Source of the DNA: Poa pratensis
Lineage: Eukaryota > Streptophyta > Magnoliopsida > Poales > Poaceae
NCBI GenBank assembly: GCA_947311845.1
Contig: CAMZMU010000027.1
Span: forward strand, 26,709,548 to 26,773,547
Length of the DNA stretch: 64,000 bases
Reading direction: 5' to 3'
The translations under genes and the position numbers were made by a program. This document shows positions 11,509-21,815 of the stretch, in pieces (the stretch's first letter is position 1; every line of letters starts with the position of its first letter). The notes under the pieces were generated by a model, which made no database searches, was not told the origin of the DNA, and saw only the letters and a program-made list of their open reading frames with translations.

Positions 11509-13151
11509 TGATACGTCTCCAACGTATCCATAATTTCTGCTGTTCCATGCTTATATTATACCATTTGCTACATGTTTTATATACACTTCATATCACTTTT
11601 ATGCATTTTCTGGGACTAACCTATTAACAAGATGCCACAGTGCCAGTTCCCTGTTTTCTGCTGTTTTTGGTTTCAGAAAGTTACTTCTGGAAATATTCTC
11701 GGAATTGCACGAAACAAAAGGCCAAGTCCCTATTTTTCCAACACGTACACGGAGTCCGAAGGAGAGACGAAGACTCGCCACGAGGTGGCCAAACCATAGG
11801 CGCGCGGCAGGGGCCCACCGCGCCGCCTGTGGTTTGGGCCCCTCGGGGGTCCGCCGACATCGCCCCTTCGCCTATTTATTCCCCGAGACGTGAAAACCCT
11901 AAAACACCGAGCCTTTCATCCAGAACATATTCGCTGCCGCCGCCGTCGTCAACCCTAACTCGGGGGGTTCTGAAGCTCTTCCCGGCACCCTGCCGGAGAG
12001 GGGAATCATCACCGGAGGGCTCTACATCGCCATGCCCGCCTCCGGAGTGATGCGTGAGTAGTTCATCCTTGGACTATGGGTCCATAGCAGTAGCTAGATG
12101 GTTGTCTTCTCCACTTGTGCCATCATGTTTAGATCTTGTGAGCTGCCTATCATGATCAAGATCATCTTATTGTAATGCTACATGTTGTGTTTGCTGGGAT
12201 CTGACTTATATTGATACCTATGTGGAGCTGAATATTATATTATCATGTCTATGTCATTTGTGATCTTGCATGCTCTCCGTTACTTGTTGAAGCCTTGGCC
12301 AAGTGAATACTTGTGACTCCAAGAGGGGTATTTATGCATGATAGTTGGGTTCAACCTCTATTTAACCTGGGATAGTGACAGCAAGTTCTAAGGTTGTAGA
12401 TGTGTTGTTGCCACTAGGGGTAAAACAGCAATGCTTTATTCAAGGATGAATGTATTGTTTACATTACGCACATTACTTAATGCAATTGTCTGTTGCTTGC
12501 AACTTAATACTGGAAGGGGTACGGATGTTAACCGGAAAGTGGACTATTTAGGCATAGATGCATGCTGGATAGCGGTCTATGTACTTTGTCGTAATGCCCA
12601 AATGAATCTCATAGTAGACACCACAACTCACACATGCATGTTATATGCACTTATCAATTGTCAATTGCCCAGCTGTAATTTGTTTACCCAGCATGTTAGT
12701 TATCTTATTGGAGAGACACCACTAGTGAACTGTGGACCCCGGTCCATTCTTTTACATCTGAAATACAATCTACTGCAATCATTGTTCTCTACTGTTTTAT
12801 GCAAACAAACATCATCTTCCATTCGATACGTTTAACCCTTTGTTTTCAGCAAGCCGGTGAGATTGACAACCTCACTGTTAAGTTGGGGCAAAGTAATTTG
12901 ATTGTGTTGTGCAGGTTCCACGTTGGCACCGGAATCCCTGGTGTTGCGCCGCACTACACTCCTTCACCAACACCTTCGAAGCAACCTCGTTTTCCTACTG
13001 GTTCGATTAAACCTTGGTTTCATACTGAGGGAAAACTTGCTGCTGCACTCATCATACCTTCCTCTTGGGGTTCCCAACTGACGTGTGACGTACAAGCATT
13101 GTTTCTGGCACTGTTGCCGGGGAGATATTCCCTCGTCAACTTAGCGCAGCA
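11509..13151 (+). repeat. 5' LTR (1,643 bp)
   Basis: TGATACG start at 11509; end AGCAGCGCAGCA-like CA at 13151, set by alignment with the right LTR, whose end is fixed by the TGGGG duplication. It includes a primer-site-like sequence at 13106-13122. It lacks about 10 bp (ttacacgcat region) present in the right LTR. Possible TATA signal near 11871 (cctatttatt). Confidence 0.88.
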
Positions 13152-13161
13152 ACACGTTTTC

Positions 13162-13178
13162 TGGCGCCGTTGCCGGGG
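13162..13178 (+). promoter_or_regulatory. Primer-binding site (functional copy), tRNA-Asp type
   Basis: TGGCGCCGTTGCCGGGG, 10 nt after the LTR end at 13151. A second, slightly diverged copy (TGGCACTGTTGCCGGGG) lies inside the LTR at 13106-13122, with its twin at 18447-18463 in the right LTR. Confidence 0.88.
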
Positions 13179-13345
13179 AAAACCGAATTGCTTCTGCAAG
13201 GGGAGTCTCTCACACCCAATCTCTTTACTTTGTTATTTGTCTTGCTTAGTTTATTTTTATTTAGTCTTGTTTGCTCTCTTTATCAAAAACACAAAAAAAT
13301 TAGTTACTTGTTTATTTCGGTTTTGTTTTGTCTCTTGTCACCATC

Positions 13346-14219
13346 ATGTCTTGTTCCATGCCTGTTGCTATGTCACCTGAGGAATTGATCTTCACTTTTA
13401 AACAAGGGAGTGAGGAGAATTTTAAAGAAGCTTGGTCTAGAATTAATGATTCCTTTGGTAAAACTGATCCTAAAATGACTTTAAGCTTGCTTCTCACTAG
13501 CTTCTACTTTGGTCTAGCCCTTTGTTATAGATATGCTTTAGATGCTATTGTGGGAGGAGATTTCCTTCACTGTGATGGGGACAAGCTTTTAATGCCATAA
13601 AAAAGTTGATTGCAACTTCTAGCTCAACTAATAAATTTGATTCGGCCCTTGTTAGCATCCATGCTAGATTAAACACTCTTGAGACACATATATCTTGTTT
13701 AAAGGATGGCTATAATCAAATTCGGGAATATTTTGACTATGTTCCAACAAATTTTGAACCTTCGATGTGGGTCCCTACGGTAAAGGTTGCTATTTGTGGT
13801 GAAACCTTTTATGCTCGTTGTGATATTATGTCTGAGTTTTGCCTTATGCCTAAAAGCATTTATGAAACTTTGAATCTTTGGGGACTTGCTGAAGGAGGAG
13901 AAGGAATAATCTTACTGATAACTCTGTTATATTTCCCGAGGGGATAGCTGAGGGTGTGTTTACAACCTTTCTTGGGAGAACGGTGTCCACTGATTATCTT
14001 GTTATTGAATGTGCAGGGACAGGACAAATTACACTTGGAAGATCTCTGCTCAAATTAATGGGAGCAACCATAGATGTGGGAAAAGGCACTCTGAATCTTA
14101 CCTCCACACCAAGGTGCGGCCATGTATTCCCCAAACCAAAGAGTAAGTCTAAGGGTAAGAGAGGTAGGCGCATGGCCCTTGGTATTGATGTCAATGCTCC
14201 TCCACTTTTTGACACTTGA
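13346..14219 (+). pseudogene. Gag-like and degenerate retropepsin frame of the non-autonomous element
   Basis: The frame starts at ATG 13346 (MSCSMPVAMSPEEL...) and runs through a gag-like region rich in aromatic and basic residues to 13600. It continues after a one-base shift near 13588 (13606-13947) and again after a shift near 13905 (13956-14219, stop). The middle part has the architecture of a retropepsin, but the active-site position reads CDIMSEFCLMP, where an active enzyme would have D-[TSIL]-G-[AS]; the Gly is replaced. So it looks like a former protease kept as a structural relic, or decaying. Similar gag/protease-like frames are common in non-autonomous Triticeae Gypsy families (my recollection, not tested). 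Confidence 0.7.
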
Positions 14220-16829
14220 TTTTAGCAGGCGTTAAAGAAAAGCGCTTATGGGAGACAACCCATCGTTTTTATTTGCTGTTATTTTTGTTTTCTTTGAGTC
14301 AAGGAGTTTTGTTACTTCTGTAGCAACTCCTTTGTATCTTTATTTTATCGCAATGTTGTGCCAAGTAAAGTTCTATATTGAAAGTTGATGCAAGATTTGG
14401 ATTTCTGCGCAGTGACAGATTTTTAGCTGTCACGGATTTGAGCTTATCTCCCTGTAGAAAATTCAAAAAATTCTGAAAAAATCACGCATATTCCTGAGAT
14501 ATGTACGCAACTTTCATTATTTTAGGCCAGATCCATCTGAGCAACTTAAGTGCCTCGAAAAAATTCGTCATTCCAGACTGTTCTGTTTTTGACAGATTCT
14601 GCCTTTTGTTTTGCATTCGCTCTTTTACTGTGTTTGTGTGGATTTCTTTGCTCCACAAAGCATTGGTGGCTGTAGCTAATGTCCAGAAGCTTTGGGATTG
14701 ATTGTATCATTACAGAATATGAGAATTTTTGATTATGCACTAACCCTCTAATGAGAACTGTCTTGAGTTTGGTGTGAAGGAAGTTTTCAAGGATCAAGCG
14801 AGAAGGGTGATATTATGTGATCAAGAAGAGTGAAAAGCCTAAGCTTGGGGATGCCCCCGTGGTTCATCCCAACCATATTCAGAGAGACTCAAGCGTCTAA
14901 GCTTGGGGATGCCCTTCTTCATCAACAAACTTATCAGGTCATCTCTAGTGAAACTATATTTTAATTCTTTCACATCTTATGCGCTTTACTTGGAGCGTCT
15001 GTGTGTTTTTATTTTTGTTTTTGTTTGAATAAATTCGGATCCTAGCAATCCTTGTGTGGGAGAGAGACACGCTCCGCTTTTTCATGTGAATACTCATGTT
15101 CTTCACTTATATTTGTTGAGTATTCTTAACTAGCTACTGCAGTGCTTTTAGCTCCTGTTTTTCATGCATCTCTTCGAGCTGTTAGCACTTGTTTATAAAT
15201 ACTCTCTTGCTGCATTATATTATCATTTGGAGAGTTTATGTTTAAATAAATTGATTGGTGTTTGTTTGGAAGAAAGAAAATGCTACATGTAGTAGTTGGT
15301 ATTGGAAAAGACATATGCATTCTTGTAGATCATTGTCTTGTTTCGATTTGATGCTTTGCAATTGTTTTGAGCTCTCAAGTAGATCATGTTTAAGCTCTTG
15401 CATCATGTAGTTAAAGCCTAGTAGTGGAGAACTACCGTAGAGCTTGTTGAGACTTGGGATGCATATTTGTTCTCTCTAAGGTCTAGATATTTTCTGGTAA
15501 AATGTTTGAGCAACAAGGAAGACAGTGTAGAGTCTTATAATACTTGCAATATGTTTTTATGTGATTCTTGCTGTACCGGTTTATACTTGTGTTTGCTTCA
15601 AACAACCTTGCTAGCCTAAACTCTGTACTGAGAGGGAATGCTTCTCGTGCATCCAAAACTTGAGCCAAAACCCATGCCATTTGTGTCCACCATACCTACC
15701 TACTATGTGGTATTTCCTGCCATTCCAAGTAAATATTTCATGTGCTACCTTTAAACTATTCAAAACTTTATTACTCCTTATTTGTGTCAATGTTTTATAG
15801 CTCATGAGGAAGTATGTGGTGTTTTATCTTTCAATCTTGTCATTTACTTCTGACAGACTTTCACCAATGGACTAGTGGCATATACATCCGCTTATCCAAT
15901 AATTTGCAAAAAGAGCTGGCAACGGGGTGCCCAGCCCCAATTAATTACAACTTTCATTAATAATTCTCTTCACATGTTTTGCCCTGATTTATCAGTAAGC
16001 AACTTAATTTGCAAATAGACACTCCTCCATGGTATGTGAATGTTGGAAGGCACCCGAGGATTCGGTTAGCCATGGCTTGTGTAAGCAAAAGGTTGGGAGG
16101 AGTGTCATCTATAAAGAAACTAAAATACATGTGTAAACAAAAGAGAAGAGGGATGATCTACCTTGCTGGTAGAGATAACGTCCTTCATGGGAGCCGCTCT
16201 TGAAAGTCTGGTTGACAAGGGGGTTAGAGTGCCCACTACCATTCGTTGACAACAACAAACACCTCTCAAATACTTATTTTGTGCTCTCTATATGCTTTCG
16301 AAAACTTAAAAAGCTCTAGCACATGATTTAATCCCTGCTTCCCTCTGCGAAGGGCCTATCTTTTACTTTATGTTGAGTCAGTTTACCTACTCCTTTCTAT
16401 CTTAGAAGCAAACACTTGTGTCAACTTTGTGTGCATTGATTCTTACATGTTTACTTATTGCACTTGTTATATTGCTTTATGTTGACAACTATCCATGAGA
16501 TATACATGTTACAAGTTGAAAGCAATGCTGAAACTTAATCATCCTTTGTGTTGCTTCAATGCCTTTTACTTTGAATCTATTGCTTTATGAGTTACCTCTT
16601 ATGCAAAACTTTTTGATGCTTGTCTTGAAAGTACTATTCATGAAAAGTTTTTGCTTATATGATTCATTGTTTACTCTTTATCTATTTGTTAGCAAACTAT
16701 AGATCATTGCTTTGAGTCACTTCATTCATGACATGAGCCTTGCAATATATTGATCAAGATTGTGTGAAAGCATGTCTCCTCAGAAATTATTTGTTGTTAT
16801 CGTTTTACCTACTCGAGGACGAGTAGAAC
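14220..16829 (+). other. Long non-coding interior of the non-autonomous element
   Basis: AT-rich, no sustained frame. It holds two extra copies of the polypurine-tract motif (CTAAGCTTGGGGATGCCC) at about 14839-14856 and 14898-14915, besides the true tract at 16830-16845. The motif CTCGAGGACGAG lies at 16813-16824, next to the true tract, as in the Athila element. The region may be needed for RNA packaging; that is inference. Confidence 0.65.
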
Positions 16830-16845
16830 TAAGCTTGGGGATGCT

Positions 16846-18493
16846 TGATACGTCTCCAACGTATCCATAATTTCTGCTGTTCCATGCTTATATTATACCA
16901 TTTGCTACATGTTTTATATACACTTCATATCACTTTTATGCATTTTCTGGGACTAACCTATTAACAAGATGCCACAGTGCCAGTTCCCTGTTTTCTGCTG
17001 TTTTTGGTTTCAGAAAGTTACTTCTGGAAATATTCTCGGAATTGCACGAAACAAAAGGCCAAGTCCCTATTTTTCCACACGTACACGGAGTCCGAAGGAG
17101 AGACGAAGAGCCACGAGGTGGCCAAACCATGGCGGCGCGGCAGGGGCCCACCGCGCCGCCTGTGGTTTGGGCCCCTCGGGGGTCCGCCGACATCGCCCCT
17201 TCGCCTATTTATTCCCCGAGACGTGAAAACCCTAAAACACCGAGCCTTTCATCCAGAACATATTCGCTGCCGCCGCCGTCGTCAACCCTAACTCGGGGGG
17301 TTCTGAAGCTCTTCCCGGCACCCTGCCGGAGAGGGGAATCATCACCGGAGGGCTCTACATCGCCATGCCCGCCTCCGGAGTGATGCGTGAGTAGTTCATC
17401 CTTGGACTATGGGTCCATAGCAGTAGCTAGATGGTTGTCTTCTCCACTTGTGCCATCATGTTTAGATCTTGTGAGCTGCCTATCATGATCAAGATCATCT
17501 TATTGTAATGCTACATGTTGTGTTTGCTGGGATCTGACTTATATTGATACCTATGTGGAGCTGAATATTATATTATCATGTCTATGTCATTTGTGATCTT
17601 GCATGCTCTCCGTTACTTGTTGAAGCCTTGGCCAAGTGAATACTTGTAACTCCAAGAGGGGGTATTTATGCATGATAGTTGGGTTCAACCTCTATTTAAC
17701 CTGGGATAGTGACAGCAAGTTCTAAGGTTGTAGATGTGTTGTTGCCACTAGGGGTAAAACAGCAATGCTTTATTCAAGGATGAATGTATTGTTTACATTA
17801 CGCACATTACTTAATGCAATTGTCTGTTGCTTGCAACTTAATACTGGAAGGGGTACGGATGTTAACCGGAAAGTGGACTATTTAGGCATAGATGCATGCT
17901 GGATAGCGGTCTATGTACTTTGTCGTAATGCCCAAATGAATCTCATAGTAGACACCACAACTCACACATGCATGTTATATGCACTTATCAATTGTCAATT
18001 GCCCAGCTGTAATTTGTTTACCCAGCATGTTAGTTATCTTATTGGAGAGACACCACTAGTGAACTGTGGACCCCGGTCCATTCTTTTACATCTGAAATAC
18101 AATCTACTGCAATCATTGTTCTCTACTGTTTTATGCAAACAAACATCATCTTCCATTCGATACGTTTAACCCTTTGTTTTCAGCAAGCCGGTGAGATTGA
18201 CAACCTCACTGTTAAGTTGGGGCAAAGTAATTTGATTGTGTTGTGCAGGTTCCACGTTGGCACCGGAATCCCTGGTGTTGCGCCGCACTACACTCCTTCA
18301 CCAACACCTTCGAAGCAACCTCGTTTTCCTACTGGTTCGATAAACCTTGGTTTCATACTGAGGGAAAACTTGCTGCTGCACTCATCATACCTTCCTCTTG
18401 GGGTTCCCAACTGACGTGTGACGTTACACGCATCAAGCATAGTTTCTGGCGCTGTTGCCGGGGAGATATTCCCTCGTCAACTTAGCGCTAGCA
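16846..18493 (+). repeat. 3' LTR (1,648 bp)
   Basis: TGATACG at 16846 to GCTAGCA at 18493, followed by the TGGGG target duplication. The heptamer CGCATCA at 18429-18435 mirrors the LTR start TGATACG and is probably the ancestral LTR end. The 58 bp after it, including a tRNA-Asp-like primer site at 18447-18463, would then be a later addition to the LTR. Confidence 0.9.
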
Positions 18494-18767
18494 TGGGGGT
18501 AATCTATATGGTTTCTGTTAGATCATTTATCTGCTCACTGTAGGGTAATATTGTGTATTATTGTGGGTATCTGCTCGAGCATGCATGAACAAGTTTTGTG
18601 GTAGCAATAGTTGCCATGAGTAAATACTTATCATTTAGTTTTGCAGTTGAAAAGTGTTCTTTCTGTAGATGTTTTTTATAAAAATTTATTTGCTGACAAA
18701 TATGTTTTTGTTTCCTCCCCTTCTCTTCTTTTTGTCTTTCTATCTGGGACACTTTCTTCTTCTGCAG
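18494..18767 (+). other. Intron sequence of the MULE Ulp1-like gene
   Basis: T-rich sequence between the LTR element and the next recognisable exon; it ends with an acceptor (ttctgcag at 18767). It repeats the GGGTAAT word seen across the MULE. No gene seen. Confidence 0.5.
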
Positions 18768-21351
18768 ATGTAAACGTTCCGATTGTTATATCGACCCCAC
18801 CTTTATTTGGTGCGGCAACCACGGATGATGTGAACGAGGCTGACGATGCATCTAAATAAACTTATATGGACTATGAAGTTTCGTACGTTATCGGAAGAAG
18901 ATATTGTTGGTGGGGAGTCATGGGGTTGTGGGGGTCGGATGTTGGTTATCAGTCTGCGAATGGAGTTCTCACTTTTGTTTGTGTCGGTAGCATTAGTTTT
19001 ATGTAGGGGTTTAGTTTTATCGTGGTACATTAGCCTTTACCTTTTTTGTGTAATAAGGTGTGTTTTGTACATTTTATGACATTATGTCCGTGTGACAGTT
19101 CTAAAGTATCAGTACTGTTTTTGGTTTATATTCCCAATCCTACTTGTACCCGCTTTTGTTATTATTTTTCTGAATCATTTTTTTGTTTATTTTTCTGGTC
19201 ATAAACATGTGATACTTTTTCTCCACGTGGGGGCAGCCATTTTCATTTTTCTTTTTTGATATATTTTTGTAGCTGAAAAAGAAGTAGTTGATACTGATGA
19301 AGGCAAAATGCCGGTCAAAGATGCATCTGTAGTCATTACTCTTGATGATTTGTTGACTGAGAAGACAGAAGGTCAACCAATTCACATATCAAGTACTTCT
19401 ACTGGCAAAGGTAATATGCAAATTCTTTTTCATGTACTGCGTTTGTCTATATTTATATTACACATATGACAGGTTTCCTTTTTCTCTCCCCTGGTTTTGT
19501 AGATAATTTTGTTTTCTTGACACCGGCAATTATCCCTCCTGCACCCATTGAGGATCCTGTTAGCTGTACAGCGATTAGCCGTCTTCGCACGGTCAAAATT
19601 ATCCAGCCCTCTAAGGCCCTTCTGCCTCCATTTTCATGTATTACGAGCTCAAAGCACCAAGACTCCATTTACGAAAAGGTTATCATACATCACCCAGATT
19701 CAGAGTTCTCGAAGCTTAAAAGGTATAGCATTTTTTCAGTCCTGTTATAAATTTTCACCCTCCTATCCATGCTGGGTAAATTCTGTTCTTCCTGGTGGGT
19801 AAATGTATGCATTAACATGGGGTAAATATACACTACATTAACATAACTTGTTTACAATTTTCACCCTTCTATCCATGCTGGGTAAATTATGTTCTTCATG
19901 GTGGGTAAAAATATGCATTAACATGGGGTAAATATACACTACATTAGCATAACTGTTTTAAATTTATACCCTTTTATCCATGCTGGGTAAATTCTGTTCT
20001 TCCTGGTGGGTAAAAATATGCATTAACATGGGGTAAATATACACTGCATTAGCATAACTTGTTTTAAATTTTCACCCTTTTATCCATGCTGCGTAAATTC
20101 TGTTCTTCCTGGTGGGTAAAAATATGCATTAACATGGGGTAAATATACACTGCATTAGCATAACTTGTTTTAAATTTTCACCCTCCTATCCATGCTGGGT
20201 AAATTCTGTTCTTCCTGGTGGGTAAATGTATGCATTAACATGGGGTAAATATACACTGCATTAACATGGGTAAAGTATGCATTGCATGGTTGTTAAAGAC
20301 ATGCATTAAAATGGGTAACTTATACACTTCACGGTGGGTAAATGCTTTTTCACAAAGTATTGCTTGCGGGGGTGGGGCAAGTTGTATCATCTTCTGGGTA
20401 ACTGTCCTACCTTACTATGGCTAACTATTATGTGTTTTGTTTGTCCCAGCACTAGAATTTTGGACATTGACCAGATGTGGGTAACAGTGGGTGAACTTGT
20501 TGAGAGCATGATGCCAGGTGGTGAGATCTCAGGCACTGTTGCTGACATTGATATATCTGTCCTGCGTGAAAATATGGGAGAAAAGAAGGTCATATTCCCA
20601 TTCATTGTGACGGCGTACTTGCTGGACCTCAAATTCGAATCAAATGTCCTCAAGAAGCACTTCAGGAAAGATAACTTATACAAGGTTAGTCACAAAGATA
20701 TGGTATATCGATCGTGTACATTTTTTTATTTCTTGCTGTTTTATAGCTTTTTCAGTTTCTGATCCATATGTCCCTATTGTTTTGTTCTTTTTTGCATTCA
20801 CTTGGTGCAGCTTTCCTTCGCTGTGCTTCAGAATTTTGGGTCTTATATGAAGGGGAAGAAGAGGAAAACAGTGGGGCATTGGTATGTGCTAACGGTAAAC
20901 TTCCCAGCTAAAAGGTTTGAAGTTCTCGACTCCCTTCGTGGCGATAGCGACCCTGGATTGATAGAACATGCCAACCGGTTAGTGGATGCAATCAAGACAA
21001 TGTACAGGGTTAACTATTCAGATTCAAGAAGAAATATCGATACATATGAGTTGGTGTACATTCCTGTACCGAAGCAGATTGGCATGTTAGTTCTTGACCC
21101 CTTTTTCTAATATGTTTTCTGTATTGATGACAGATAGATAAGTATTCTGACCTATCTTAATAATTGTTTTCAGCGTTGACTGTGGCTTTTTCATGCTAAA
21201 GTTCCTTGAACTGTGGAACGGCAGCGTGGTGCCTGCTATATCACAAGAGGAGATTCCAGCTCTCAGGAGAGTGCTAACGGCTTTGTGGCTGGAACATCCG
21301 GGTAATAAGCTTTCTGCTTGGAGGTATCTACTGGACAAACATTTCTTTTGA
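18768..21351 (+). CDS. Ulp1-like (C48) cysteine protease carried by the MULE, 3' exons
   Basis: Exons I can place: 18768-18859 (uncertain; it runs into a TAA), 19273-19410, 19503-19722, 20450-20684, 20811-21085 and 21174-21351 (stop TGA). The last five have good GT-AG borders and matching phases. The C48 catalytic triad is visible: His in GHWYVL and Asp in VLDSL (exon 20811-21085), Cys in VDCGFFML (created across the last splice). The domain is that of SUMO-type proteases, and such genes are common passengers of plant MULEs. The role in transposition is unknown. The 5' part is broken by two LTR elements and lies partly outside the window, so a complete protein is unlikely. An intron (19723-20449) holds a tandem array. 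Confidence 0.8.
19751..20340 (+). repeat. Tandem array, about 106-bp unit, five copies plus degenerate tail
   Basis: The phrase TATCCATGCTG(G/C)GTAAATT recurs at 19764, 19870, 19975, 20081 and 20187, spacing 105-106 bp. Each unit carries the word GGTAA several times, for example in TGGGTAAA and GGGGTAAATATACAC. It lies in a protease-gene intron. Confidence 0.9.
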
Positions 21352-21815
21352 GGTAATGTTTATGATCTCCTATTTTTTGTGTAAATGGTTTTGAAATTGC
21401 GCTGTGCATTTGCATTTTTTATTAAAATCAGTGCATGTTTTTTATGTTTCCACCCTTTTGTGGATGAATTATGTGTCCACTTTTTGTGTGATAACCTTAT
21501 TTTGGTGCTGTGTGATGGGATAACTATGTCTAGGAAAGCCACGGTAACTTTTTTGTTTTACATTCATGGGGTAACTTCATCAGTACTCCCTTGGTAAATT
21601 TAACTACAATCACATGGTAACTTCATGCCCCAATCATGGGTAACTTTCTGGTTTTTACCAGTGAGACATTTATAACATGGTGAACAGATGTAAATAATTC
21701 TTGATAATCAACCATAAGCAAGGGATCATAGTACATTAAGGGATCATAAATAAGTCATCATAGTACTAGTCATTTTTATCACAGTGCATTACAATGATGT
21801 TTAATTCGGGGCTGC
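21352..21815. other. Convergent intergenic region of the MULE
   Basis: AT-rich spacer between the stop codons of the protease (+) and the transposase (-), with several GGTAAC words. It presumably carries both poly(A) signals; I see no gene. Confidence 0.5.

Larger units (their letters stand above)
11509..18493 (+). mobile_element. Non-autonomous Athila-type (Sabrina-like) Gypsy element
   Basis: A 6,985-bp element with LTRs 11509-13151 and 16846-18493 and target duplication TGGGG at 11504-11508 and 18494-18498. It has a tRNA-Asp-type primer site at 13162-13178 and a polypurine tract (TAAGCTTGGGGATGCT) at 16830-16845. The interior has one frameshifted gag/retropepsin-like frame and no RT, RNase H or integrase, so movement must depend on enzymes from another element. 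The LTR start TGATACGTCTCCAACGTATC is typical of abundant Triticeae Gypsy families; the name Sabrina-like is tentative. It lies in an intron of the MULE protease gene. Confidence 0.93.

Noticed and set aside
11640..12050. Short frame in both Sabrina-like LTRs (MPVPCFLLFLVSESYFWKYS...)
   Set aside because: Repeated at 16977 with indels that change its frame, so not conserved as protein.
12431..12835. 134-residue open frame (MLYSRMNVLFTL...)
   Set aside because: Identical copy at 17765-18169 because both are the same LTR region. No domain, and the LTR is normally not coding there.
13162..13178. tRNA-Asp-like sequences as tRNA genes (also 8729, 18447, 54221)
   Set aside because: Only the 3' 17 nt are matched, as for primer-binding sites; no cloverleaf around them.
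19751..20340. CRISPR-like repeat array
   Set aside because: Units are head-to-tail without unique spacers and lie in a eukaryotic intron; a plain tandem repeat.
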